Assembly (NCBI RefSeq): GCF_019972155.1
Contig: NZ_BOVL01000022.1
Coordinates: 124,530-188,529, forward strand
Length of the DNA: 64,000 nucleotides
DNA from: Bradyrhizobium sp. RD5-C2
Lineage (GTDB): Bacteria > Pseudomonadota > Alphaproteobacteria > Rhizobiales > Xanthobacteraceae
Direction: 5' to 3'
The notes beneath the pieces were generated by a model. That model ran no database searches, was not told the origin of the DNA, and worked only from the letters and a program-made list of their open reading frames with translations. Below are positions 50,417-61,669 of this stretch, piece by piece (the stretch's first letter is position 1; every line of letters begins with the position of its first letter). The position numbers were made by a program, and so were the translations under genes.

Positions 50417-51553
50417 ATGGCAAACCCGTTCTACACCGGCGAGCACGAGGCCTTTCGCGAGGTGATGCGGCGCTTTGTGGCCAGGGAAATCGAGCCTTAT
50501 GCCCATCAATGGGACGAGGAGGGCGAGTTTCCGCGCGCGCTCTATGCCAAGGCGTCCGAAATCGGGCTGCTCGGCCTCGGTTTCCCGGAAGAATATGGCG
50601 GGATCGCCGCCGACCACTTCATGAAGATCGTGGCCTCGCAGGAGCTGGCGCGCGCCGGCGCCGGCGGCGTCTCCGCGAGCCTGATGAGCCACACCATAGG
50701 CTCGCCGCCGATCGCCCGCGCCGCGCGGCCCGAGGTCAAGGCGCGGGTGCTGCCGGAGGTGCTGGCGGGCAGGAAGATTTCCGCGCTGGCGATCACCGAG
50801 CCGAGCGGCGGTTCCGATGTCGCGAACCTGCGCACCAAGGCGCGCCGGGACGGCGACCATTACGTCGTCAGCGGCGAAAAGACCTTCATCACGTCAGGCA
50901 TGCGCGCCGACTATCTGACGGTCGCAGTGCGCACCGGCGGCGAGGGGCCGGGTGGCGTCAGCCTGCTCTTGATCGAGGGCAATACGCCCGGCCTGTCCCG
51001 CACCAAGCTGAAGAAGATGGGCTGGTGGGCGTCGGATACCGCGACGCTTCATTTCGACGAATGCCGCGTTCCGGTCGAGAATTTGATCGGCGAGGAAGGC
51101 CAGGGCTTCAAGCAGATCATGTACAACTTCAACAGCGAGCGCATGGGCATGGCGGCAAGCTGCACCGCCTATGCGCGCGTCTGCCTCGACGAGGCAGTGG
51201 CCTATGCCAAGGAGCGCAAGACCTTCGGCAAGCCGATCGCCCAGCACCAGGTGATCAGGCACAAGATCGTCGACATGGCGCAGAAGGTTGCGGTCTCGCA
51301 GGCGATGCTGGAGATGCTGGCGTGGCGGCTCGGCCAGGGCGAAAGCCCGGTCGCCGAGATCTGCATGATGAAGAACCAGGCCACGCAGACCATGGCGCAC
51401 TGCGCCTCCGAGGCGGTGCAGATCTTCGGTGGCGCCGGCTTCATGCGCGGCATCAAGGTCGAGCGCATCTACCGCGAGGTCAAGGTCAACGCGATCGGCG
51501 GCGGAACCGAGGAGATCATGAAGGATCTCGCGTCAAGGCAGATGGGACTTTAG
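50417..51553 (+). CDS. Acyl-CoA dehydrogenase
   Basis: 378 aa FAD enzyme. The ACAD signatures ALAITEPSGGSDVANLRTKA and HYVVSGEKTFITSGMRADYL bind FAD and CoA. The C-terminal segment AVQIFGGAGFMRGIKVERIYREVKVNAIGGGTEEI is the second signature, and a Glu near IGGGTEE is the likely base region of this subgroup. It introduces a 2,3-double bond in an acyl-CoA and passes electrons to ETF. It is the first plus-strand gene of the catabolic cluster, followed by two more ACAD genes, which suggests several successive or substrate-specific steps. Confidence 0.93.
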   Translation: MANPFYTGEHEAFREVMRRFVAREIEPYAHQWDEEGEFPRALYAKASEIGLLGLGFPEEYGGIAADHFMKIVASQELARAGAGGVSASLMSHTIGSPPIARAARPEVKARVLPEVLAGRKISALAITEPSGGSDVANLRTKARRDGDHYVVSGEKTFITSGMRADYLTVAVRTGGEGPGGVSLLLIEGNTPGLSRTKLKKMGWWASDTATLHFDECRVPVENLIGEEGQGFKQIMYNFNSERMGMAASCTAYARVCLDEAVAYAKERKTFGKPIAQHQVIRHKIVDMAQKVAVSQAMLEMLAWRLGQGESPVAEICMMKNQATQTMAHCASEAVQIFGGAGFMRGIKVERIYREVKVNAIGGGTEEIMKDLASRQMGL

Positions 51554-51572
51554 CGATGCCGTTAACCTTCGA

Positions 51573-51671
51573 CCGTCATTCCGGGGCGACGCGAAGCGGC
51601 GAGCCCGGAATCCATAACCACGATAATGCGTATGGATTCCGGGCTCGCGCTTTGCGCGCCCCGGAATGACG
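51573..51671. repeat. Dispersed palindromic repeat (GTCATTCCGGGG family)
   Basis: CGTCATTCCGGGGCG to CGCCCCGGAATGACG, with inner arms GAGCCCGGAATCCATA / TATGGATTCCGGGCTC. It separates two acyl-CoA dehydrogenase genes on the same strand. Confidence 0.75.
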
Positions 51672-51686
51672 AAGGATAGGTAGAAC

Positions 51687-52844
<1,158 letters not shown>

Positions 52845-52904
52845 TGCGAGACCGTCCGGCGGATCGCGTGCGCCGCCGGTACGAGCGCAGGGACGGAGGT
52901 CAAC

Positions 52905-54116
<1,212 letters not shown>

Positions 54117-54215
54117 ACCGGAAACCCGCGCGGTGAATGCACCGCGCACGACATTGTTGCAGTCACCTCGCCGGCGCTTCATGGTGGCGGCGATCAAGAA
54201 CATGGGAAACGCCTG

Positions 54216-54872
54216 ATGATCACGCTCTATCACTGCGATGCCGCGCGCTCGTTCCGTCCGTTGTGGATGCTGGAGGAGCTCGGGCTGCCCTATGAGTTGA
54301 AGATGCTGCCGTTCCCGCCGCGCGTGTTCGCCAAGGAATATCTCGGCATCAATCCGCTCGGCACCATCCCGTTCATGGTCGATGGCGAGACGAAGATGAC
54401 GGAGTCCTCCGGCATCTGCCATTACCTCGGCACCAAATACGGCCCGACGCCGCTGATCGTAGGTGTCGACGAGCCGGCCTATGGCGCGTTTCTGAACTGG
54501 ATGTATTTCTCCGACGCGACGCTGACCTTTCCGCAGACGCTGGTGCTTCGCTACAGCCAGCTCGAGCCGGAGGAACGACGCAACCCGCAGGTCTCGGGCG
54601 ATTATGCAAAATGGTTCCTGGGCCGCCTGCGTGCGGTGGAAGCGGCCGCCGCGAATTCTGAATTCCTCTGCGCGGAACGCTTCACGGCTGCCGACATTGC
54701 CAACGGTTATGCGCTCCGGCTCGCCAGCAATATCGGCCTCGCCAAGGATTTCGGGCCGAATGTCGCGGCCTATTGGGCGCGGCTGCAGCAGCGCGAAGGT
54801 TACAGGCGCGCGGTGGCGTCGGAGCAAAAAGCCGGGCAGGAACAGAACGTTGCGCCGCGCGCGCGGCCGTAA
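54216..54872 (+). CDS. Glutathione S-transferase family protein
   Basis: 218 aa. The N-terminal thioredoxin-like half (ITLYHCDAARSFRPLWMLEELGLPYE) holds the likely catalytic Ser of the SxR start, and LGINPLGTIPFMVDGETKMTESSGICHYL includes the cis-Pro and glutathione-binding ES. The C-terminal half is the all-helical GST domain. It probably conjugates or isomerises an electrophilic intermediate of the surrounding pathway. The gene lies 99 bases after the third ACAD gene on the same strand; the tail ends in a basic, low-complexity stretch. Confidence 0.9.
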   Translation: MITLYHCDAARSFRPLWMLEELGLPYELKMLPFPPRVFAKEYLGINPLGTIPFMVDGETKMTESSGICHYLGTKYGPTPLIVGVDEPAYGAFLNWMYFSDATLTFPQTLVLRYSQLEPEERRNPQVSGDYAKWFLGRLRAVEAAAANSEFLCAERFTAADIANGYALRLASNIGLAKDFGPNVAAYWARLQQREGYRRAVASEQKAGQEQNVAPRARP

Positions 54873-54877
54873 CTTTC

Positions 54878-54991
54878 CTGTCGTTCCGGGGCAATGCGCT
54901 CTCATGCGTAATTGCGCGCTGCGGAACCCTGAGATTCCCCGATGCGCAATTGCGCATTGGGGTGCGATGCGTCGCATCGCCCCGGAATGAC
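54878..54991. repeat. Dispersed palindromic repeat (GTC[AG]TTCCGGGG family)
   Basis: GTCGTTCCGGGG to CCCCGGAATGAC. It holds an inner 16-bp perfect palindrome, ATGCGCAATTGCGCAT (54942-54957). The element follows the GST gene. Confidence 0.75.
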
Positions 54992-55068
54992 GACGTATCG
55001 CTTTTGCGAATTTGCGCTATGGTAGCTCCGCCGCAGCGGCCCAAAGAGCCGCGCGAGGAGGAACCGCC

Positions 55069-55890
55069 ATGGACGCGATCGTGGACGCGAAGTGCCAGAA
55101 CTCCGGCCAGCCGTCCGGCCACCGGATGCTGATCACGCCGGAACGGGTGTTCTATGCCGGGCTGCTCGGCCGCCCGCGCGAGCGCTGCCCCGGCGCGTTC
55201 CATGTCTATGTCGCGATCCGCGATGGCCTGCATCTGTCGACCAGCGAAGGCCGCGAGTCGCATGGCGAGCTCGCGGTGACGATGCCGAACCTGCGCCACA
55301 CCATCACCAGCGAATATCGATCCGCGATCTGTGTTGCGATCGAGCCGGAAAGCGTGCCTGACGGCACACTCGAAGCCGTCGCGCGCCGCCTGCAAGGACC
55401 GGACTCTCATTTGTTCGCGAACCGGATTCGCAACGCCTATGCGACGCTTGCCGAGATGCAGCATCGCGACGCGATCGCGAATGCCGAGTTCGACACCATG
55501 TGCTTCGGCGACGCGCTGCCGCAGCGTGTGCTCGATCCGCGCGTGGTGCGCGCGATCAGCCGCATCGGGCAGTTCTCCGGCGAGCCGGTGACCGCGGCAG
55601 GCTGCGCCACCGAAGCCGGGCTGTCGCCGTCGCGCTTCCTGCATCTGTTCAAGGAAGAGACCGGAATTTCGTTCCGCTCGTTCCGCGCCTGGAAGCGCGC
55701 GCGGCATCTGCTGCATTTCGCCAACCAGGACATCAACCTCGCGCATCTCGCGCAGGACATCGGCTATCCCGACTCGACCCATTTCAGCCACTCGATCCGC
55801 CGCTTCTATGGCCTGAAGCCGCGCGCGATCTTCTCCGGCTCGCGGGATCTTGCGATCTACCGCACCGGGCAGGAGCGCGCGCTGACGTAA
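55069..55890 (+). CDS. AraC family transcriptional regulator
   Basis: 273 aa from ATG 55069, preceded by GAGGAGG. The C-terminal 100 residues contain the two AraC HTH motifs: EPVTAAGCATEAGLSPSRFLHLFKEETGISFRSFRAWKRARHLL and INLAHLAQDIGYPDSTHFSHSIRRFYGLKPRAI. The N-terminal domain is unassigned. It sits in the middle of the CoA-thioester catabolic cluster and is its most likely regulator; the effector may be the acid or its CoA ester. Flanking palindromic repeats separate it from both neighbours. Confidence 0.92.
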   Translation: MDAIVDAKCQNSGQPSGHRMLITPERVFYAGLLGRPRERCPGAFHVYVAIRDGLHLSTSEGRESHGELAVTMPNLRHTITSEYRSAICVAIEPESVPDGTLEAVARRLQGPDSHLFANRIRNAYATLAEMQHRDAIANAEFDTMCFGDALPQRVLDPRVVRAISRIGQFSGEPVTAAGCATEAGLSPSRFLHLFKEETGISFRSFRAWKRARHLLHFANQDINLAHLAQDIGYPDSTHFSHSIRRFYGLKPRAIFSGSRDLAIYRTGQERALT

Positions 55891-55892
55891 CC

Positions 55893-56034
55893 ATCCATCG
55901 TCCCGGCCTAGTGCGCAATTGCGCACGGTAGCCGGGACCCATACCGCGTGATCTATCTGCGACGCGCGCTGGCAGAGATATCGTGAAGCAATGAACGGCT
56001 GTGGTTATGGTTCCCGGCCTTCGCCGGGACGACG
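55893..56034. repeat. Palindromic repeat and bidirectional terminator
   Basis: Contains the 16-bp palindrome GTGCGCAATTGCGCAC (55911-55926), mirrored CCCGGCC / GGCCGGG-type arms, and CCCGGC-CTTC-GCCGGG (56013-56028) at its right end. It lies between the convergent AraC and substrate-binding protein genes. Confidence 0.65.
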
Positions 56035-57258
56035 CTAGAGATTAGCGCCCTGGATCACCTCGCCGAACCGCAGCCAGCCGGGCCCTTCGATCCGTTGCAG
56101 CTGAAGCTGCTGCAGCGGGTGATGATTGGTCGGGCTGGTGTTGACCTTGATGCCGGGTAGCAGCGTCGGGACCTCGGCATCTTTCAAATTGTTCGCCTGA
56201 GCCATGATGTTGTCGCGGGTGAAATTGCCCTTGCACTGCTCGAGTACGATCTTGAGCACCTGCGCCACCGTGTAGGCATAGAGACTGTAGCCCTCCTTCG
56301 GATTGCCGTCGGGGAAGTACTTCGCCATGAAGGCGAGAAAATCCTTCACGCCGGGGTCGTTGGTCCAGGCCGGATCGGCGACGTCCTTCACATAGGCCGA
56401 CGAGATCGTGCCCTGCGACTTGTCGAGACCGACCGGCGCGATGGTCGAGGAGATTGAGGCCGCGCCGCTCGCGATGAAATGCATCGGCTTCCAGCCGAGC
56501 TCGTAGATCTTGCGGATCGACTGGGCGCAGAATTTTGCGGTGGTGCCCGAGATCAGCACGTCGGGATTGGCACCGCGCAAAGTGACGATCTGGGAATCGA
56601 TCGTCGGATCTGTGACCTCGTGCGAGGCCACCACGGCCGAGGTCGCGAACCGCTCGCCGAGCACATCCTTGGTGCCGGCGACGAAATCCTTGCCGAGGTC
56701 GTCATTCTGGTAGAGCACCGCGAACTTCGCGTCCTTGTTCTGGCTCAGCGCATATTTGACGAACACCTGCGCCTCGGTCCGCGCGCTCGGCGCGAAGCCC
56801 ATGGTCCAGGGATAGCTCTTGTAGTCGCCCCATTTGTCGCCGTTCACCGACAGGAACAGATGCGGCACCTTGGCGGCGTTGATGTATTTGACGACCGACG
56901 AATTCGGGGCGGTGCCGAGCATGTTGAACAGGAAGGCGACATTGTCGCTCTCGATCAGGCGGCGCACCTGCTCCACGGTTTTCGCCGGATTGAACGCATC
57001 GTCGTAATAGATGTACTTGATCTGCCGGCCGGCGATGCCGCCCTGCTCGTTCAGCATCTTGAAATAGGCTTCCTGGCAGCGCGCCTGCACGCCCAGCGCC
57101 GACACCGGGCCGCTCAGCGAGGTGGTGCTGCCGATCTTGATCTCGGTCGCGGTGACGCCGGGCGTATCTTCGGCAAGCGAAGGCCTGAGGCCCGCGGCCG
57201 CGGCAAGTCCCGCGCCTGCGGCGCCCGTGAGCCATCTGCGCCGGTTGATCGAGACCAT
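56035..57258 (-). CDS. ABC transporter substrate-binding protein (LivK type), Tat-like leader
   Basis: 407 aa from ATG 57258. The leader VSINRRRWLTGAAGAGLAAAAGLRPSLA has a twin-arginine motif. The mature domain TEIKIGSTTSLSGPVSALGVQARCQEAYFKMLNEQGGIAGRQIKYIYYDDAFNPAKTVEQVRRLIE is the type I binding fold and is clearly paralogous to the receptor at 47312-48532. It is divergent from the BKACE gene and converges on the AraC gene. Permease and ATPase genes are missing. It probably captures the substrate of this catabolic island. Confidence 0.9.
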   Translation of the reverse strand: MVSINRRRWLTGAAGAGLAAAAGLRPSLAEDTPGVTATEIKIGSTTSLSGPVSALGVQARCQEAYFKMLNEQGGIAGRQIKYIYYDDAFNPAKTVEQVRRLIESDNVAFLFNMLGTAPNSSVVKYINAAKVPHLFLSVNGDKWGDYKSYPWTMGFAPSARTEAQVFVKYALSQNKDAKFAVLYQNDDLGKDFVAGTKDVLGERFATSAVVASHEVTDPTIDSQIVTLRGANPDVLISGTTAKFCAQSIRKIYELGWKPMHFIASGAASISSTIAPVGLDKSQGTISSAYVKDVADPAWTNDPGVKDFLAFMAKYFPDGNPKEGYSLYAYTVAQVLKIVLEQCKGNFTRDNIMAQANNLKDAEVPTLLPGIKVNTSPTNHHPLQQLQLQRIEGPGWLRFGEVIQGANL

Positions 57259-57472
57259 GACGTTCTCCCCGTGATGCCGGCTTGTTGCGCCGCTTCTGCT
57301 TACAGCAGAGCCTATGCGCCGCGTGGGCGTCGCGTCTTGTGTTAACCGGCTGACGGCGGATTCCGTCGTGAGCGCATCCACTTAGCCAGTCAACGCAAGA
57401 TGGCGCACAGACAAATTTCTCATCATGGCAAAATCAACCGCGCAGGTGCGCCGCAACCCGGACGAGAGACTC

Positions 57473-58339
57473 ATGAGCGACAAGGCCGTCATCACCTGCG
57501 CGCTGAACGGCGTGCTTACCGACCCGAAGCAGCACAATGTTCCGGTGACGCCGGAAGAGATGGCGCGCGAAGCCAAGGCCGCGTTCAACGCCGGCGCCAG
57601 CATCATGCACATCCATCTGCGCCAGCAGGAGCCGAACAAGGGCCACCTGCCGTCATGGGAGGTCGGCGTCAGCAAGGAGATCCAGCAGGCTATCCGCGAG
57701 GCCTGCCCCGGCGTGATCATCAACCACACCACCGGCACCTCCGGTCCGCACTACCAGGGCGCGCTCGACTGCGTGCGCGAGACAAAACCCGAGATCGCGG
57801 CCTGCAATGCAGGCTCGCTGAATTATCTGAAGGTCAAGGCCGACAACACCTGGGCCTGGCCGCCGATGATGTTCGATAACGCGGTCGAGAAGGTGCAGGA
57901 TTATCTCGACGTGATGAAGGTCGCCGGCACCATTCCCGAATTCGAGTGCTTCGACGTCGGCATCGTGCGCTGCGTCGGGATGTACCGGCAGACCGGAATG
58001 TATTCCGGCCCGCTCGAATACAATTTCGTCATGGGTGTCGCCTCGGGCATGCCGGCCGATCCGGAGCTGTTGCCGATCCTGCTCAAGCTGAAGGCGCCGG
58101 ATGCGCATTGGCAGGTCACCGCGATCGGCCGCGCCGAGATCTGGCCGCTGCACCAGCGCGCCGCCGATCTCGGCGGCCATCTGCGCAGCGGGTTGGAAGA
58201 CACGTTCTATCTCGGCGACGGCACCAAGGTGACGTCGAACGGGCAGCTCGTCGAAGGGCTCGCCGCCTGCGCGCGGCGCGCCGGCCGCGAGATCGCGAGC
58301 CCCGCGGAAGCGCGGCAGATCTTTGGGGTCAGGCACTGA
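57473..58339 (+). CDS. BKACE family enzyme (beta-keto acid cleavage, DUF849)
   Basis: 288 aa from ATG 57473; a start at 57425 adds 16 residues. The zinc-binding and catalytic segment is ASIMHIHLR (His-x-His), followed by VIINHTTGTSG and a late VTAIGRAEIWPLHQRAADLGGHLRSGLEDT. BKACE enzymes use acetyl-CoA to cleave beta-keto acids such as 3-keto-5-aminohexanoate, giving acetoacetate and an acyl-CoA. In this cluster it may finish a chain-shortening step. It is followed by the acyl-CoA ligase/carboxylase genes with a palindromic repeat between. Confidence 0.9.
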   Translation: MSDKAVITCALNGVLTDPKQHNVPVTPEEMAREAKAAFNAGASIMHIHLRQQEPNKGHLPSWEVGVSKEIQQAIREACPGVIINHTTGTSGPHYQGALDCVRETKPEIAACNAGSLNYLKVKADNTWAWPPMMFDNAVEKVQDYLDVMKVAGTIPEFECFDVGIVRCVGMYRQTGMYSGPLEYNFVMGVASGMPADPELLPILLKLKAPDAHWQVTAIGRAEIWPLHQRAADLGGHLRSGLEDTFYLGDGTKVTSNGQLVEGLAACARRAGREIASPAEARQIFGVRH

Positions 58340-58436
58340 CGTCATTCCGGGGCGCGCGCAGCGCGAGCCCGGAATCCATAACCACGATCGTGAGTATGGA
58401 TTCCGGGCTCAGCCCTGCGGGCTGCCCCGGAATGAC
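58340..58436. repeat. Dispersed palindromic repeat (GTCATTCCGGGG family)
   Basis: CGTCATTCCGGGGCG to CCCCGGAATGAC, with inner GAGCCCGGAATCCATA / TATGGATTCCGGGCTC, very similar to 51573-51671. It starts one base after the BKACE stop. Confidence 0.75.
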
Positions 58437-58454
58437 AGCGGGGAGTAACGAGCT

Positions 58455-60053
58455 ATGCACAATCTCGCAGCAACCGGCGGCGTCACCGGGCCGGGCCGCA
58501 TCGGGCGGGTCGCGATCGGCGACCTCCTCAAGCGCGCCGCGCGGCGGTTTCCGGATCGCGTCGCGCTGACCGATGGCACTAGGCAAGTCACCTTCACCGA
58601 GCTCGAGCGCGACGCCAATCGCTTCGCCAATCATCTGGTGCAGCGCGGGTTGAAGCCGGGCGAGAAGATCTCGACGATCTGCAACAACTCGGTCGAGTTC
58701 GTCAAAGCGCTGTTCGGCATCCACCGCGCCGGCCTGGTCTGGGTACCGATCAACACCATGCTCGGCCCGGCGGACATGGACTACATCCTCGGCCACGCCG
58801 AGGTCCGTTTTGCCGTCATCGACGACAATCTCCATGCCCAGGCCGACCGGCGCGCCGCGCTGGAAGCGCGCGGCATGGAGATGATCGCGATCGACCTGAC
58901 CGGCAATGCCGGCAAGACCGGATTGCCGGAGTTCAACGGCCTGCTGGAAGGACAATCCGACGTCGAGCCCGACATCGAGATCAACGACCGCGATCTCGCG
59001 ATGATCATCTATACGTCGGGTACCACGTCGCGGCCGAAGGGCGCGATGCATTGCCATCTCGCCGTGGTCATGGCCGTGATGAGCAACTGCATCGAGATGC
59101 AGCTCTCGCGCGATGACGGCATCACCGGGCAGTTTCCGCTGTTTCACTGTGCCGGCCACGTGCTGCTGCTCAGCTATCTCTCGGTCGGCGGCCGCATGGC
59201 GCTGATGCGCGGCTTCGATCCGGTCGTCTGCATGGAGGCGATCGTACGCGACCGGTTGACGGTGTTCGTCGGCCTGTCGCTGATGTACCAGGCAATCCTC
59301 GATCATCCGCGCCGCCGCGAATACGATCTCACGGGCCTGCGCTGCTGCATCTACACCATGGCGCCGATGGGCAAGCCGCTGCTCGAACGCGCGATGGCGG
59401 ATATGTGTCCGAACTTCGTGCTGACCAGCGGCCAGACCGAGATGTACCCGGCGACGACGATGTCGCGGCCGGAGGTGCAGCTCGAGCGCTTCGGCAATTA
59501 CTGGGGCGAATCGCTGATCGTCAACGAGACCGCGATCATGGACGATAACGGCAACCTGCTGCCGCGCGGCGAGATCGGCGAGCTGGTGCATCGCGGGCCC
59601 AACGTGATGATGGGCTATTACAAGGACCCCAAGTCGACCGAGGAGGCGCGCAAGTTCGGCTGGCACCATACCGGCGATCTCGCCTTGATCGACGGCAATG
59701 GCGAGGTGTTGTTCCTCGATCGCAAGAAGGACATGATCAAGTCGGGCGGCGAGAACGTCGCTTCCGTCAAGATCGAGGAGGCGCTGCTGGCGCACCCTGC
59801 CGTGCAGAATGCCGCCGTGGTCGGCCTGCCGCATCCGCAATGGGGCGAGGCGGTGTCAGCTTTCGTCAAGCTGAAGCCCGGCGCGGTGGCCGACGAGGCC
59901 GGCATCGAGGCGCATTGCAGAAAGCATCTCGGCGGCTTCCAGGTGCCGAAGCTGGTGCGTATCCTCGAGGAGATGCCGATGACCGCGACCGGAAAGCTGC
60001 GCAAGGTCGAGCTGCGGCAGCAGTACAGCGAGTATTTTGTGGAGCGCGCCTAG
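58455..60053 (+). CDS. AMP-forming acyl-CoA synthetase
   Basis: 532 aa ANL-family ligase. Motifs: MIIYTSGTTSRPKGAM (P-loop), LTSGQTEMYP, WHHTGDLALIDGNGEVLFLDRKKDMIKSGGENVASVKIEEAL and catalytic Lys in MTATGKLRKVELRQQY. It is distinct from the ligase at 48660-50201. Its stop TAG (60051-60053) overlaps the GTG start of the carboxyltransferase by one base, and that gene overlaps the biotin carboxylase gene by four. The three form a tight operon that activates an acid and then carboxylates its CoA ester. Confidence 0.93.
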   Translation: MHNLAATGGVTGPGRIGRVAIGDLLKRAARRFPDRVALTDGTRQVTFTELERDANRFANHLVQRGLKPGEKISTICNNSVEFVKALFGIHRAGLVWVPINTMLGPADMDYILGHAEVRFAVIDDNLHAQADRRAALEARGMEMIAIDLTGNAGKTGLPEFNGLLEGQSDVEPDIEINDRDLAMIIYTSGTTSRPKGAMHCHLAVVMAVMSNCIEMQLSRDDGITGQFPLFHCAGHVLLLSYLSVGGRMALMRGFDPVVCMEAIVRDRLTVFVGLSLMYQAILDHPRRREYDLTGLRCCIYTMAPMGKPLLERAMADMCPNFVLTSGQTEMYPATTMSRPEVQLERFGNYWGESLIVNETAIMDDNGNLLPRGEIGELVHRGPNVMMGYYKDPKSTEEARKFGWHHTGDLALIDGNGEVLFLDRKKDMIKSGGENVASVKIEEALLAHPAVQNAAVVGLPHPQWGEAVSAFVKLKPGAVADEAGIEAHCRKHLGGFQVPKLVRILEEMPMTATGKLRKVELRQQYSEYFVERA

Positions 60054-61669
60054 TGGCCATCATCGAGAGCACGATTTCCACCGGCAGCGCCGCGTTCCAG
60101 GGTAATCGCGACGGCATGCTGGCGCTGATCGCCCGGATGCGGGGGCTGGAGGAGCGCACGCGCGCGGCATCGGCCGCGGCCAAGGACCGCTTCCACAAGC
60201 GCGGCCAACTGCTGCCGCGCGAGCGCGTCGCGCTGGTGCTCGATCCCGGCTCGCCGTTCCTCGAGCTGTCCACGCTCGCCGGCTACATGTTCGATGTGCC
60301 GGACGCGGACAAGAGCGTGCCCGGCGGCGGGCTGGTCGCCGGCATTGGCTTCGTCTCCGGCATTCGCTGCATGGTCAGCGCCAATGATGCCGGCATCGAC
60401 GCCGGTGCGCTGCAACCTTACGGCCTCGACAAGACGCTGCGGGTGCAGGAGCTCGCGCTGGAGAACAAGCTGCCTTATGTGCAGCTGGTCGAAAGCGCCG
60501 GCGCCAACCTGCTGCGCTACCGCGTCGAGGATTTCGTCCGCGGCGGCAACATCTTCCGCAATCTGGCGCGGCTGTCGGCGGCAGGGCTTCCCGTCGTCAC
60601 CGTGACGCACGGCTCGTCAACCGCGGGCGGTGCCTACCAGACCGGGCTCTCCGACTACATCGTGATGGTGCGTGGCCGTACCCGCGCCTTCCTTGCCGGG
60701 CCGCCCTTGCTCAAGGCCGCCACCGGTGAGATCGCGACCGAGGAGGAGCTCGGCGGCGCCGAGATGCACACCCAGATCTCCGGCCTTGGCGATTATCTCG
60801 CCGAGGATGACCGCGATGCGCTGCGCATCGCGCGCGACATCATGGCCAAGCTGCCATGGGATCGGCCGACGCCGGAATCCGCTGCGGTGAAGCCGCCGCG
60901 CTATGACGCTGAGGAACTGCTCGGCATCATGCCGATGGATCACAAACGACCGGTCGACATGCGCCAGGCGATCGCGCGCTTCATCGACGATTCCGACTTC
61001 ACCGAGTTCGGCGCCAATTACGGCCCGGCGACGGTCTGCGGCCATGCCCGTATCGAAGGGCAGGCTATCGGCATCATCACCAACAACGGGCCGCTCGATG
61101 TGCCCGGCGCCAACAAGGCGACCCATTTCATCCAGGCTTGCTGCCAGTCGCGCACGCCGATCCTCTACATGAACAACACCACCGGCTACATGGTCGGCCG
61201 CGCTTATGAAGAGGCCGGCATGATCAAGCACGGATCGAAGATGATCCAGGCCGTGACCTCGGCGACGGTGCCGCAGATCACGCTGTATTGCGGCGCCTCG
61301 TTCGGCGCCGGCAATTACGGCATGTGCGGCCGCGGCTTCCATCCGCGCTTCTGCTTCTCCTGGCCGAACGCCAAGACCGCGGTGATGGGCGGCGAGCAGG
61401 CTGCCGAAACTATGGCGATCGTCACCGAGGCGGCGGCCGCGCGGCGCGGCAAGCCGATCGAGAAGGAGAAGCTCGACGCGATGAAGGCGCAGATCACCGG
61501 TGTGTTCGACGGCCAGATGGACGTGTTCTCGACCAGCGCCCGGGTGCTCGACGACGGCGTGATCGATCCGCGCGATACGCGGACGGTGCTGTCAGAGGTG
61601 CTGGCGATCTGCCGCGAGGCCGAGGCACGCAACCCGCAGCGCATGCAGTTCTCGGTGGCACGGCCATGA
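60053..61669 (+). CDS. Acyl-CoA carboxylase, carboxyltransferase (beta) subunit
   Basis: 538 aa from GTG 60053, which overlaps the preceding stop (TAGTG); length equals that of AtuC/MccB-type subunits. Both crotonase-fold halves are present, with conserved HGSSTAGGAYQTGLSDYIVMVRGRTRAFLAGPPLLKAATGE, GGAEMHTQISGLGDYLAEDD and NNTTGYMVGRAYEEAGMIKHGSKMIQAV. It transfers CO2 from biotin to the gamma or alpha carbon of an unsaturated or saturated acyl-CoA. The set resembles methylcrotonyl- and geranyl-CoA carboxylases; which one cannot be decided by eye. Confidence 0.92.
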   Translation: MAIIESTISTGSAAFQGNRDGMLALIARMRGLEERTRAASAAAKDRFHKRGQLLPRERVALVLDPGSPFLELSTLAGYMFDVPDADKSVPGGGLVAGIGFVSGIRCMVSANDAGIDAGALQPYGLDKTLRVQELALENKLPYVQLVESAGANLLRYRVEDFVRGGNIFRNLARLSAAGLPVVTVTHGSSTAGGAYQTGLSDYIVMVRGRTRAFLAGPPLLKAATGEIATEEELGGAEMHTQISGLGDYLAEDDRDALRIARDIMAKLPWDRPTPESAAVKPPRYDAEELLGIMPMDHKRPVDMRQAIARFIDDSDFTEFGANYGPATVCGHARIEGQAIGIITNNGPLDVPGANKATHFIQACCQSRTPILYMNNTTGYMVGRAYEEAGMIKHGSKMIQAVTSATVPQITLYCGASFGAGNYGMCGRGFHPRFCFSWPNAKTAVMGGEQAAETMAIVTEAAAARRGKPIEKEKLDAMKAQITGVFDGQMDVFSTSARVLDDGVIDPRDTRTVLSEVLAICREAEARNPQRMQFSVARP